The position numbers and the translations under genes are program-made. A stretch of DNA of 64,000 bases, taken from Streptomyces griseus. Its GTDB lineage: Bacteria; Bdellovibrionota; Bdellovibrionia; Bdellovibrionales; Bdellovibrionaceae. This document shows positions 17,340-27,000 of the stretch, in pieces. The stretch is taken from contig CALQIT020000004.1 of NCBI GenBank assembly GCA_943330705.2, positions 35,084 to 99,083 of the forward strand, given 5' to 3'. The notes below the pieces were generated by a model, which was not told the DNA's origin, ran no database searches, and was given only the letters and a program-made list of their open reading frames with translations. Position 1 is the stretch's first letter. Each line of letters starts with the position of its first letter.

Positions 17340-18932
17340 ATGCTCAGCACTTCAAATGTTAGTCTCAGTTTCGGTGGTAAAAAGCTTTTCGACGATGTGA
17401 ATGTAAAATTCACTCAAGGAAACTGCTATGGATTAATAGGCGCCAATGGGGCGGGCAAGACCACTTTTCTTAAGATTCTAGCAAAGGAAATCGAGCCCAA
17501 CACGGGTGAAGTTTCTATCCCTACTGATTTGCGTCTTTCGGTTCTTAAACAGGACCATTACGCCTATGATAGTTTTGAGGTCTTAAGAACCGTTCTCATG
17601 GGAAACGAGAAGCTTTTCAAGATCATGCAAGAAAAGGATCAGCTTTATGCCAAGCCAGATTTTTCAGACGCTGATGGTATTCGAGCTTCTGATCTAGAAA
17701 CTCAGTTTGCCGAACTCAATGGCTGGGAAGCAGAGTCTGAAGCCGGTATCATGCTAGCAGGAATTGGCATTGCTGATTCACTTCATTGTAAACAAATGAA
17801 AGAGCTAGATAGCGCCGACAAGGTTAAAGTGCTTTTAGCCCAGGCCCTATTTGGTCAACCTGATATTCTTTTGCTTGATGAGCCCACGAATCATTTAGAT
17901 ATCTATGCAATCCAATGGTTAGAAAATTTCTTGGCCGACTTCCAAAATACCGTAATCGTGGTTTCCCATGACCGGTACTTTCTAAATAAAGTTTGTACCC
18001 ATATGGCTGATATCGATTTTTCGAAAGTAACTGTTTACTCTGGAAATTACGATTTCTGGCGGCAAGCCACTGAACTCAGTCAACGCATGCGTTCAGACCA
18101 GAATAAAAAGAACTCGGATAAAGCCGAAGAACTTAAAGCTTTTATCCGTCGTTTTAGTGCCAATGCGTCCAAATCAAAACAAGCTTCTTCAAGGCAAAAG
18201 CAATTAGAAAAACTTGATCTCAGTGATCTACCTGTTTCTTCACGACGCCAGCCATTTATTGGATTTGATCCGAAGCGCGAAGCTGGCAATGATATTCTTT
18301 CTGTGCAAGGCATCAGTAAAACTTTAAATGGGGAAGTTCTTCTTAAAAATATCAGTTTCAATATGCAAAAAGGGGATAAGATCGTCCTTCTTGGGCAGAA
18401 TGATTTAGCTAAAACGCTTTTACTTGATATCTTGGCTGGTGAAGTTAAGCCTGATTCTGGCACTATTTCTTGGGGCGTAACAACCACCCGAAGCTATTTT
18501 CCAACTGACAATGTTAAGTTTTTTCAGTCTGAAGTTTCAACTTTGGTGGATTGGCTTCGCCAATATTCCGAAGACAAAGACGAATCTTTTATTCGCGGCT
18601 TTCTTGGTAAAGTACTATTTAGCCGTGATGAGGCCTTGAAAAAACCAAGTGTTCTTTCTGGGGGCGAAAAAGTTCGCTGTATGTTGGCCCGAATGATGTT
18701 GTCAGGTGCCAACGTCCTACTTTTAGACGGCCCGACGAACCACCTGGATTTAGAAAGTATCACTGCCGTCAATGAAGGGATTAAACGCTTTAAGGGCGCT
18801 GTGATTTTTACTTCCCATGATCATGAATTTATTCAAACTGTCGCCAATCGGATTATTGAAATCGATATTGGCATTGCTGATGACCGAACCATGACCTACG
18901 AACAATATGCCGCATTCAAAAAGAAGCATTAG
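17340..18932 (+). CDS. ABC-F family ATPase, YbiT/YkpA-like
   Basis: 530 residues with two ATP-binding domains and no membrane spans. Domain 1 has Walker A GANGAGKTT (about 36-44) and Walker B LLLLDEPTNHLD (about 180). Domain 2 has the divergent P-loop GQNDLAKTLL, a clean LSGGEKVRCML signature and Walker B LLLDGPTNHLD. ABC-F proteins act on ribosomes, typically relieving stalled translation. The GxNDxAKT loop is, to my knowledge, a normal variant in this subfamily. The Gly464 in place of the second catalytic Glu is unusual. The domain 1 signature is also degenerate (LDSADKVKV). It is followed at 10 bp by a secreted-protein gene. Confidence 0.88.
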   Translation: MLSTSNVSLSFGGKKLFDDVNVKFTQGNCYGLIGANGAGKTTFLKILAKEIEPNTGEVSIPTDLRLSVLKQDHYAYDSFEVLRTVLMGNEKLFKIMQEKDQLYAKPDFSDADGIRASDLETQFAELNGWEAESEAGIMLAGIGIADSLHCKQMKELDSADKVKVLLAQALFGQPDILLLDEPTNHLDIYAIQWLENFLADFQNTVIVVSHDRYFLNKVCTHMADIDFSKVTVYSGNYDFWRQATELSQRMRSDQNKKNSDKAEELKAFIRRFSANASKSKQASSRQKQLEKLDLSDLPVSSRRQPFIGFDPKREAGNDILSVQGISKTLNGEVLLKNISFNMQKGDKIVLLGQNDLAKTLLLDILAGEVKPDSGTISWGVTTTRSYFPTDNVKFFQSEVSTLVDWLRQYSEDKDESFIRGFLGKVLFSRDEALKKPSVLSGGEKVRCMLARMMLSGANVLLLDGPTNHLDLESITAVNEGIKRFKGAVIFTSHDHEFIQTVANRIIEIDIGIADDRTMTYEQYAAFKKKH

Positions 18933-18942
18933 GGAAAATATC

Positions 18943-19368
18943 ATGAAGTCAGCGAACTTTGCATTTATTCTGCTTCTGGGGCTGTCAAATATAGTTTTTG
19001 CCCATGGCGAAGACAAGCTTGGCCCGCACGGCGGCTATATTCGAATGCCTGGTCCTTTTCACACCGAAGTTCTTGCGCTTAGTAAGTTTCAATTGAAAAT
19101 TTATTTATTGGATATCCAATGGCAGAATCCCACAACTAATGATTCCAAGATTGAAGTTAAGTATAAAAAAGGCAAAGTCAGTGAACTAGCAAAGTGTGAG
19201 CCTTCAGGATTATTTTTCAATTGTTCTTTTTCTGGAAACGTTAACTTGAAAGCTAAAGCAAAAATTGAAGTTATTGCTGAACGGGGAAAACAAAAAGGTA
19301 GTGTTGCAACCTACGAGCTGCCATTGGCTCTTGCAAACAAACAGGGCGACCACAGCAATCACCATTGA
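18943..19368 (+). CDS. Small secreted histidine-rich protein
   Basis: 141 residues with a signal peptide (MKSANFAFILLLGLSNIVFA, cleavage before HGEDK). The mature protein begins with a histidine/glycine segment (HGEDKLGPHGGYIRMPG) and ends in HSNHH, suggesting metal binding at the termini. The middle is beta-rich with two cysteines (near C-EPSGLFFNC) that may pair. It follows the ABC-F gene by 10 bp with AGGGAAA upstream of its ATG, so the two are probably co-transcribed. Family and function are not known to me. Confidence 0.65.
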   Translation: MKSANFAFILLLGLSNIVFAHGEDKLGPHGGYIRMPGPFHTEVLALSKFQLKIYLLDIQWQNPTTNDSKIEVKYKKGKVSELAKCEPSGLFFNCSFSGNVNLKAKAKIEVIAERGKQKGSVATYELPLALANKQGDHSNHH

Positions 19369-19397
19369 ATCCATAAAATTTAGGCGGCTATTCTTCT

Positions 19398-20873
19398 TTA
19401 AATGGAAACTGGCTGTAGAATCGGTAGCTCAATAACAAATCGCGTATGCTGATGTTTGGCATCAAAGTATATGCAACCGTTGTGGCTTTCGACTAGACCT
19501 TTGGAAATACTTAGTCCTAGTCCTGTTCCTTTGCCGACGTCTTTGGTGGTAAAAAATGGTTGCATTATTTTTTCTTGAATGTCAGATGCGATTCCGCGTC
19601 CACTGTCTGTCACAAAAATTGTAACAAACTCTCCATCTGAGGTTGCTTCAATTTCAATCCATTTTTCTTGAAGAGCTTCAATGGCGTCGTGGGCATTGTT
19701 TAAAATATTTAGTAGGGCCTGCGAAATTTGAGACGAACGACACTCAATTTGGATTCCCGTAAGCCCTTTGACGGTAAGCTTAATATTATTGTATTTCAGT
19801 TTTTGCCGACAAAGTTCAAAGGTGTCTTCAACAATTTTTTCAACGGACGTTTTGCTCATTAAATCCTTGTCCGCATTGCGCGAGAACACCCGAAGTCCAT
19901 TTACTATTTTTGCGATTCTTAACGCTGTTTGTTCAATTCTTCTTAAATCATCAAGTGACTTATCTAAGTCTTGCTTTCCAGATTCAATTCTATTTGCCAG
20001 CTGCGAGGCCTTGCCAATAATAATAGTTAAGGGATTGTTGATTTCATGTGCTAATCCACCAGCCATTTCGCCCAAAGAAGACATTTTTGCAGAGTTCATC
20101 AGTTTTACTTGAGTCTGATTTCTTTCGGCCTCAAGGCTTTTAATTGCAGAAATATCCTGCATTAAAACTAGAAATCCTTTAACCTGTCCCGCATCTAAGT
20201 CAGGGATATACTTGACTGAAACTTGACTGAAAAAAGTGTTCAGGGTCAAAACTTCGTCCTCGAAGGACTGGGGAATTCCTTTCAAAGCCTGCTGCATTTT
20301 TGGCAAGACAAGATTCAGCTGTCTTTCGTCGGATATGTCAGCCAGCGACTTTCCGCGAATTTCATCTGGTGTCTTGTTGTAAAGTCGAGCATATGCAGAA
20401 TTTGCATGAATACAGCGTAGGTCAGAGTCCCAATAGCCGATGGACGAGGGAATTGCGTCTAGAAGTTTTGCAATCTGCTTGTATCGAGGATCTGGCTGCA
20501 CAAAAGATATTGCAACCTCTTTTGCCGCCATAGAATTTGCAATTGCAAAAACTTTTCCTTTCGCAGGGACGATTGTCGAATTGCACGAAAACTCCAGGTA
20601 GCTGCCATTTTTGTGTAGGTATCTACAGTTGAAATTAGCCTTTTCGATGTTTAATTTGGACGAAAAAAATTTAGCATGGCTTAACCAGGCACCATTTTGA
20701 TCTTCAGCGTGAATGAACTTAAGCACCGACTGACCAACAAGATCATCGATCGACCATCCAAGATGATTGGTCCATGCCGAATTTACTTCCAAAATTATGC
20801 CATTAAAGTTGACCACAGACATTGGACAAGAGGAATATTCAAAAAATTCCGAAGTTTTCTTTTTAGACGGCAT
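19398..20873 (-). CDS. PAS-PAS sensor histidine kinase
   Basis: 491 residues from ATG 20873; a TTG at 20924 would add 17 residues, and neither start has a strong ribosome binding site. PAS 1 covers about 12-110 and PAS 2 about 135-240. HisKA has phospho-acceptor His276 in LGEMAGGLAHEINNPLT. The HATPase domain shows NILNNAHDAIEAL (N box), DSGRGIA (G1) and GKGTGLGLSIS (G2). There are no membrane spans, so it is a cytoplasmic sensor. No response regulator is adjacent, so it is an orphan kinase. The ABC gene pair downstream on the same strand (56 bp) might be co-transcribed. Confidence 0.9.
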   Translation of the reverse strand: MPSKKKTSEFFEYSSCPMSVVNFNGIILEVNSAWTNHLGWSIDDLVGQSVLKFIHAEDQNGAWLSHAKFFSSKLNIEKANFNCRYLHKNGSYLEFSCNSTIVPAKGKVFAIANSMAAKEVAISFVQPDPRYKQIAKLLDAIPSSIGYWDSDLRCIHANSAYARLYNKTPDEIRGKSLADISDERQLNLVLPKMQQALKGIPQSFEDEVLTLNTFFSQVSVKYIPDLDAGQVKGFLVLMQDISAIKSLEAERNQTQVKLMNSAKMSSLGEMAGGLAHEINNPLTIIIGKASQLANRIESGKQDLDKSLDDLRRIEQTALRIAKIVNGLRVFSRNADKDLMSKTSVEKIVEDTFELCRQKLKYNNIKLTVKGLTGIQIECRSSQISQALLNILNNAHDAIEALQEKWIEIEATSDGEFVTIFVTDSGRGIASDIQEKIMQPFFTTKDVGKGTGLGLSISKGLVESHNGCIYFDAKHQHTRFVIELPILQPVSI

Positions 20874-20980
20874 AGGACACTTTTCGGCTTTTTTTGGGAC
20901 AATCTGAGACCAATTTGAGGCCAATGATCACTAAGGATCACTGTCGGAAAAGATTGCGACTTTGATCCTGCTACCCATCC

Positions 20981-22210
20981 TTAAAAGCCCCGTAGCGAAT
21001 CGTGAATATCTTGGCGAAAGGCCCGATAAATCGGAATAAAGACGGCAACTAGGGTTGCAATCCCTGCCCCCGCCCAAACCGGAAAGCTCTGAAAAATGTA
21101 GATGTTTGTCCATTGATTGGCAGGCAAGGCCTCTTCCAGCAGTGATCGCAAAACCGGAAAGAAAATAAAGTCCAACAGGCCCCCTAAAAAACAACCGGTC
21201 ATTCCTAAAAGAAAACCTTCCCATAGCAGCCATTGAGTAATCTGTCTTTTTCCGAAACCAATTGCACGCATCACTGCCAGTTGGGCTGTCATCGAATCAA
21301 ATCTGGTAATAATAACTCCGGCAACACTTAGGCCACCAAGAATAATAACGAAGACTGAAACTAAAACACCAAGATATTTACCGATTCCAATCATCGCCCG
21401 TAAACGCTCGACTTCCCTATCCACGCCGATCACTTGGGCAACAGATCGTTTATTGATCAAATTTTCCAGTGGAATAAATCCATTAATTTGGGTCTTTATT
21501 AAAAAATAGTTTAGAACCTGAGGACCCCAAATTGATCGAGTCTTCATGGACTCAATATCTTGAGCGAAGAATCGATGAGCAGCATCCACTGAAGTGTAAA
21601 TTTGATTATCCCAATTTTTGTTGCTGCGGGCAATAATGCCAGAAATTGAAAATGCGAGGTGGCCAGAAGGATGAAAGTCACCGACCCATGGTGCGACCTC
21701 GATGCTGTCACCAACTTTTAACCGCAAAGACGAAGCAACATTAGCCCCGACTGATACTTGGTCAAGGGTTGTCGGCCATACACCATCAGAAAAATGCAAA
21801 TCCGACGCCTGCATTATTTCAGGATCGGTCCCAACCAGCCTGAATTTATCTAAAATACCAAAATAGACAATTGGGATAATCTCTTTAATAAATGAAGCCT
21901 GTGAGCTTTCATTATCTTCAAACCCAATGGTTTGACCAGATTTCAAGGTTAGAAATAGCTTATAGGGAATAAATCCAGGATATTCACCTTCAGAATGCAG
22001 ACTGTTTAGCAGAATATCAATTCCGCTTGATTTGGCACCGACGACCGAATCATATTCTGTCGGAAGAGTTTCAAACCGAGAACTAGAAAGAAGGTAAAGT
22101 CTCAATAACAAACCACCGCAAGCCACAGAAAGCGCAATCGAAGTTAGCGCGATCAGGGTGGATACTTTCTTTCGAACTAAACTAAGAAATGCCAGGCGAA
22201 AGGGGCTCAT
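20981..22210 (-). CDS. ABC transporter permease, FtsX/MacB/LolC-like
   Basis: 409 residues. There is one N-terminal span (about 16-40), a large periplasmic domain (about 45-265), and three C-terminal spans (about 270-300, 320-350, 370-395), the MacB_PCD plus FtsX layout. The last cytoplasmic turn carries MTAQLAVMRAIGFGKRQI, the coupling-helix region contacting the ATPase. The start overlaps the ATPase stop by one base (TGATG). Such pairs move lipoproteins or act as mechanotransmission complexes; the substrate is unknown. Confidence 0.87.
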   Translation of the reverse strand: MSPFRLAFLSLVRKKVSTLIALTSIALSVACGGLLLRLYLLSSSRFETLPTEYDSVVGAKSSGIDILLNSLHSEGEYPGFIPYKLFLTLKSGQTIGFEDNESSQASFIKEIIPIVYFGILDKFRLVGTDPEIMQASDLHFSDGVWPTTLDQVSVGANVASSLRLKVGDSIEVAPWVGDFHPSGHLAFSISGIIARSNKNWDNQIYTSVDAAHRFFAQDIESMKTRSIWGPQVLNYFLIKTQINGFIPLENLINKRSVAQVIGVDREVERLRAMIGIGKYLGVLVSVFVIILGGLSVAGVIITRFDSMTAQLAVMRAIGFGKRQITQWLLWEGFLLGMTGCFLGGLLDFIFFPVLRSLLEEALPANQWTNIYIFQSFPVWAGAGIATLVAVFIPIYRAFRQDIHDSLRGF

Positions 22211-22863
22211 CAGCTTACCAAGTTTTCAAAGCTAGTGATCTTCGGAAAGAATCTAGCGATACGGTGATCATGACTTACAACCAGCAATGTTTTCCCCTGC
22301 GCGGCAGAAATCAAAAGCTCCATAACCTTACCGGCGTTTGTTTCATCCAAGCTTGAAGTTGGTTCATCGGCCAAAATGATCTGCGGATTTTTCATCAGGA
22401 CTCTTGCGATTGCAACTCGCTGTTGCTCGCCTAAACTTAAAGATGCCGTTAAAACATTCTTCTTTTCTTTAAGTCCCACTTTTTCAAGAATCGCCATGGC
22501 CTGAGCCTCTGTTTTTGTTGGCTCTGTCTTTGTTGGCTGCTTGCTGCAAAGAAGAATGTTTTCAATAGCTGTCAAATGATCAATTAGATTCAATTTCTGA
22601 AAAATAAGTCCAATTTTTTCCCGACGCAATTGGCTCAGATCCTGTTCCGTCAGTGTCCGCAAGTCCGTATGATCCAGTAAAACTGAACCCTCCTGTGGAT
22701 TCATTAATCCTGCAATCAAATGGAGAAGCGTCGTCTTGCCCTTGCCACTTTCACCTTGGATCAAAATATGAGAACCTGATACAACAGCAAGATGTCCGAC
22801 TTTAAAAAGAATTTTTTTTGAACCTGGTAGTCTAACAATAATTTGATTTAAAAGAATATTCAT
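22210..22863 (-). CDS. ABC transporter ATP-binding protein, LolD-like
   Basis: 217 residues from ATG 22863, which aligns with the MNxxLLQ-type N-terminus of LolD proteins; an ATG 15 codons earlier (22908) is possible. Walker A is GESGKGKTTL (about 38-47), the signature is SLSLGEQQRVA (Leu where the family usually has Gly), and Walker B is IILADEPTSSLD. It works with the FtsX-like permease encoded next, to which it is coupled by a TGATG junction. Confidence 0.87.
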   Translation of the reverse strand: MNILLNQIIVRLPGSKKILFKVGHLAVVSGSHILIQGESGKGKTTLLHLIAGLMNPQEGSVLLDHTDLRTLTEQDLSQLRREKIGLIFQKLNLIDHLTAIENILLCSKQPTKTEPTKTEAQAMAILEKVGLKEKKNVLTASLSLGEQQRVAIARVLMKNPQIILADEPTSSLDETNAGKVMELLISAAQGKTLLVVSHDHRIARFFPKITSFENLVS

Positions 22864-22983
22864 AGAAGGACTGAGTATCGACTTATCAGCATCCATAAGC
22901 CAAGCCATGCGGCATTAGTAAATATGGCGCCCTGGACCTAAGTCTAAGCTATGCGCTGGAAAAGTCCAATCTAAGGATTGAAA

Positions 22984-25900
22984 TTAAAGGCCACCGGCAC
23001 TGCTAAAAATCGCGTCGCATCTTAATCCGCCACCTAGTCCGCCAGTGGATGCACTTCTTGATTTGAGCTTCACTATTGGTTCTGCATAGCCTTCGCGAAT
23101 ATCGTAGCCCAGCTTTTCAGCGACTTCACGAATTTCGTCAGCGGACATCCGGATTCCGCTAATATTTATTTGTTTAGCTCGGCCATCGGCGCCCAATAGT
23201 ACTCGCATTTTTTCGATTTCTTCGACTGCAACGCCATTGACCTCTTGTTCGTCAAACCGAACCATTCTGAAATCATTTAGGCCAGAAATTTTTTGATATA
23301 ATTTCGCGGTCAAAGCTCTAGCCGAATCAGGAAATAGTGAATCATATTTTGCCGAAAACTCGGTCCATCTTTTATTTATAGTCTGAAATGGAAGCTTAAT
23401 TGTATGAAAACTGCTTTCATCTATAAATTTAATATTTGCGAACAACTCAGCAGGCGGAACAATTAACATCTTCGCAAATCCCGCCAAGGGCGCTAAAGCT
23501 TTCTTCAAAGCTTTTACTCCGCGATTCATTGTAAATTCTCTAATTTTGGCGGCCCTATAGACAACCCCCGCCCAGTCACCAGGGCTGCGGAACTCCTTCA
23601 ATCCGTTCTCACCAAGAAATGAATTGAGAATTAAGCTTGTAAAAGAACAATAACCACCACCGACCATGTAGTACAAATATGGGGTGATCCAAAGAAAAAT
23701 ATAACCCTTGGCAACCAAATGTTGAACCATGCCATAGAAGGACTTTGAATAGATTTTATAAGCAGCGGCAGGTGTCTCTGCAAAAAATAGAGCATCGACT
23801 TGGGTTTGCGTTAGGCCCTCAAGCTTCCATGGAACCTCTTGTAATTCCTTCTTTGGATCGTTTGCTACAATAGGAACCCCAGTTTCATCAACTTTAGGCA
23901 TGTAAAAGTTAAATTCTTTTAAAATTTGTGATCCAACTTTTGGCGGAACTCCGCCATTGGCTGCCTTTGCTCTTTGAATCGCATCAAAAAGTTTTTGAAT
24001 ATCCGGCGTTGAATAAACTAGCCCAGTGTGCTTAGCCGCCGTCACAAAAGTGTGAAAGTCGCCTTTACGTAGGCCACCAGCGTTTGCCAGAACAGCATTG
24101 CGTTTACTTAGCTTCTCAATGATTAATTGCTTTTCATTCCTAAGCTTGGCAGATATCCCTTCATTGCTTGCTAGCTGTTCTAGTTTAGCAATTGCCTTCA
24201 ATCTCTTTACAAGTTTAGAAGAATCTGGGTCTTTTACGGAATAGTCCTCATCGATTGTCCGATCCGGATGGGAATCAACCACGTAGGTCGTTCTAATTCC
24301 TGTCACTTCATCAGTTAGAACGACGGTATAACCAATATGGGAATAGCCTTCTTGGAAATATCTTTGAACAAGCCATTCTCTAAATTTTTCCCATTTTGAG
24401 TAGCCGTCTTTTGTGTCGTCCTTTTCAACAAAAATTGACATTGCTAGAATTGCTTTTGCTAGGCTGCTGACTAGATTCATTTTTTTCGCAATAGCTTTGG
24501 ATTCAGAGCCAACCGTAGTGCCAGCAGGAATAAATTTTCCTTCCTTGCTTTCCTCTTGGTGGGTTCCTAAATTGCCACCTGTCATGGCTTTAACTCGTAG
24601 CTTTTTCCCGCCTTCTTGCTGAATCAATAGGTCATCACCAACGAAGTTTTCAAAATCCAATCCATATTTGCTAATCAAAACCTCGCGAGTGGCATCTTCC
24701 AAAGACGAGCTTTTGCTTTCCACACCAATCCGCTTGACCAATAGGGCCATTGCTCGACCCATGTATTTTGTTCCGCCGATTTGGTAATCCAGATACATTC
24801 TGTCGACCCACTTGCTAATATGTGGATCCATTTCTTTAGCACTTTTTTCAATCTGGCTGGCTGTAGCTAAATCTAAAGTCCCAGCATTATACATTGAAAC
24901 CTTTTCTTCACCGAACATCGAGTTAAGAATATCATTGCGAAGGTTTTCAACATGTCTATTCATAAGCGCTTTTAATTTTAGATCGACGTCTTTACGGGCA
25001 AGTTCTGGATGCTCTTCTGCCAATCTCATCCTTGCTAAGTCCATTGCTTCGCCGTCATACAAAGGCATCATTTGCTGGGCAGCTAAATGGCCGGTTAGAT
25101 TTGCAATAGCTTGCCTACCTTCAGGCGTATTCATTTTTTCTTGCATTTTTTCCATTATAATTACGGCCAGATCTCGGGTCGCATCTTCAACTAAATAGCT
25201 TTTTAAATTTCGCGCCTGTTGCACCTGACTAGCGTCATGATAGGTTTCGCCCCTGTCTATATAATCCCTAATTTTTTCAGTGGTATCGCCAAATCCTAAA
25301 GCGGTAAGAAATCGAGTCATCTCTTTGCGATCAACTGTCTTTAGATCCATTTTTCGGGTCAACGCTTCTTTTGCAATTTCTTGGCGAATCCTAGCAGATT
25401 TTGTGGATTCTGGAATCCGAGTGTCAGCAAGAAGCTCGGCAAAGTCTTCAGTGACAGCCTCATATCTTACCAAGTTGTCGACAATTTCCACTGGAATATT
25501 CCGATCAGATGTATGCTGTTCAACCAACTGATGAATCCTCATTGTTGGGTCCATCGCAGAGTAGCTGTACGCAGTTTCACGTGATAATTGCGTCTTTGAC
25601 TTCTTATTAATATCTACTTTGTATTTTAGACTATTCCCGTTGGCAGTTGTCTTTGTAACCGTAGCGCTTACATTCGCAGCGTCGCCATAGGCATTGGCAT
25701 CCATAATTAAGACTCTACCGGTTTCGTCTTTTTCATAGCCAAAATTTGAGCCAATTCCAGTCTGAGGATCAATAAATGATTTTACCGCAACCTCGACTTC
25801 ACCGCTTGACTTATCACGGCCGAAAAAACCAAACATCTTTTTCAGGAGACTTCTTGATGCCGCTGCTTCTTTAGAAAGGCTTTCATTATATTTGTAGGTA

Positions 25901-26754
25901 ACCGTTGTCCCGTTCGGATTGACCGAGAATTCTCTGGATTTAATTTGCAGTTTTCCATTTTCCATTGAGGGAACTGCGATTACAATTTTTCCACTGGTGT
26001 ACTTATCTAAGTTATCACCTTTTGCTGCTGTCATTCTTCTTAAGTTTTCATGCAGATTTAGTGATGGCTTTCCGGAAACCTTATCATGGCGTACCAAAAG
26101 TTGGGCCAACGCACGGCCAAGAAAGCTAGTTCCCGACATTTCTGGATTTGAGTACTTTGCAAGCATCCAGTTGGTAAGATCTTTTTGTAACTTTTCCCAG
26201 TTTTCTGGCTTTGATTCGACCACGACTTTGGCTTCTTCAGCAGTATAGACTGTTGCTAAAATATGCTCGAGTAGCATATTAATATCATTATGCAGAGCTT
26301 CGTTAATATCCTGTCTCAATGATTTTAGAGCCTCTTTAGTTCTCTCCGTTTCATCAGGTATGCGTTTGATTCTTTCGCGAAGTTCCTCTGACTTTCCTGT
26401 CAGACCAAAGGTTAAAAGGCGAGCCGTAAGCTCAAGCATACGGGCGCGCACGCGAACATCAGTTTCAATTCGCGGACCCGCCGTCTTAAAAATACGAATG
26501 GCTAGTTGTCTGGATAGCTCAATGACAGCAACCTTTTGTAAATCTTTAGGGTCATCAGCATTTAGACCATGTGCTATTGGATCTATTCCAGTGCGCTTCA
26601 AAAAGGCATTCAGCTCTTCAGGGGACTCGGGATCAACGGCCTGATTAGAGTTGGCCGGCGGCAATGCCCAAGCAGAACTGAGGTGACTTACCGACCCCGT
26701 AAGAGCCAGAACTAGAGAAAGCGTCACCTGCGTATACGATCTAAACTTATTCAT
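22984..26754 (-). CDS. Very large exported protein of unknown function (1256 residues)
   Basis: An uncleaved or cleavable signal (MNKFRSYTQVTLSLVLALTGSVSHLSSAWA) is followed by a mostly helical, charged protein with no domain I recognise. Long stretches look like repeated helical bundles, for example around residues 90-230 and 450-660 (both contain the pattern SKW or LAKY followed by GTKYMGRAMALLV or GTSFLGRALAQLLV). That similarity suggests an internal duplication. One hydrophobic segment (FLWITPYLYYMVGGGYC) lies at about residue 1025. The C-terminus is Gly-rich (TGGLGGGLRCDAIFSSAGGL). Its start is preceded by a perfect inverted repeat that hides the ribosome binding site. Confidence 0.7.
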   Translation of the reverse strand: MNKFRSYTQVTLSLVLALTGSVSHLSSAWALPPANSNQAVDPESPEELNAFLKRTGIDPIAHGLNADDPKDLQKVAVIELSRQLAIRIFKTAGPRIETDVRVRARMLELTARLLTFGLTGKSEELRERIKRIPDETERTKEALKSLRQDINEALHNDINMLLEHILATVYTAEEAKVVVESKPENWEKLQKDLTNWMLAKYSNPEMSGTSFLGRALAQLLVRHDKVSGKPSLNLHENLRRMTAAKGDNLDKYTSGKIVIAVPSMENGKLQIKSREFSVNPNGTTVTYKYNESLSKEAAASRSLLKKMFGFFGRDKSSGEVEVAVKSFIDPQTGIGSNFGYEKDETGRVLIMDANAYGDAANVSATVTKTTANGNSLKYKVDINKKSKTQLSRETAYSYSAMDPTMRIHQLVEQHTSDRNIPVEIVDNLVRYEAVTEDFAELLADTRIPESTKSARIRQEIAKEALTRKMDLKTVDRKEMTRFLTALGFGDTTEKIRDYIDRGETYHDASQVQQARNLKSYLVEDATRDLAVIIMEKMQEKMNTPEGRQAIANLTGHLAAQQMMPLYDGEAMDLARMRLAEEHPELARKDVDLKLKALMNRHVENLRNDILNSMFGEEKVSMYNAGTLDLATASQIEKSAKEMDPHISKWVDRMYLDYQIGGTKYMGRAMALLVKRIGVESKSSSLEDATREVLISKYGLDFENFVGDDLLIQQEGGKKLRVKAMTGGNLGTHQEESKEGKFIPAGTTVGSESKAIAKKMNLVSSLAKAILAMSIFVEKDDTKDGYSKWEKFREWLVQRYFQEGYSHIGYTVVLTDEVTGIRTTYVVDSHPDRTIDEDYSVKDPDSSKLVKRLKAIAKLEQLASNEGISAKLRNEKQLIIEKLSKRNAVLANAGGLRKGDFHTFVTAAKHTGLVYSTPDIQKLFDAIQRAKAANGGVPPKVGSQILKEFNFYMPKVDETGVPIVANDPKKELQEVPWKLEGLTQTQVDALFFAETPAAAYKIYSKSFYGMVQHLVAKGYIFLWITPYLYYMVGGGYCSFTSLILNSFLGENGLKEFRSPGDWAGVVYRAAKIREFTMNRGVKALKKALAPLAGFAKMLIVPPAELFANIKFIDESSFHTIKLPFQTINKRWTEFSAKYDSLFPDSARALTAKLYQKISGLNDFRMVRFDEQEVNGVAVEEIEKMRVLLGADGRAKQINISGIRMSADEIREVAEKLGYDIREGYAEPIVKLKSRSASTGGLGGGLRCDAIFSSAGGL

Positions 26755-26781
26755 AAATACCTCACCTAACCTGAGGTATTT
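26755..26781 (-). promoter_or_regulatory. Perfect 10-bp inverted repeat sequestering the SD of the 1256-residue gene
   Basis: AAATACCTCA (26755-26764) and TGAGGTATTT (26772-26781) are perfect reverse complements around a 7-nt loop, and the ATG begins immediately after. In the transcript the Shine-Dalgarno (AGGTGAGG) lies within loop and stem, so folding would block initiation. It could alternatively be a DNA operator. The arrangement is visible; regulation is inferred. Confidence 0.55.
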
Positions 26782-26929
26782 GCAAACCAGGTGCTGGCTA
26801 AATCAAATCTGGAAGCTTTGAGCTGACTAGTTAAAACGAGTTTCGCCATTGGGCAAAACTTTGATTTTCAAGTGTCTAAAAGTTGGACATATCGTCATTT
26901 GATTTAAGCTACTCACGAAGCCAGCATAA

Positions 26930-26956
26930 AAAAAGCCCTCCAAAAGAGGGCTTTTT
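26930..26956 (-). terminator. Rho-independent terminator after the cyclophilin gene
   Basis: Read on the minus strand, an 11-bp stem (AAAAAGCCCTC with GAGGGCTTTTT) encloses a 5-nt loop and is followed by a run of T (seven in all with the stem). It lies 45 bp after the cyclophilin stop and should end the tol-glnE-ppi transcript. It could also work for plus-strand transcription, since the stem begins with an A-run. Confidence 0.9.
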
Positions 26957-27000
26957 AAAAATTTCAATCTGCGGCACTAAGCCTAATTCTGAATGCTTGC

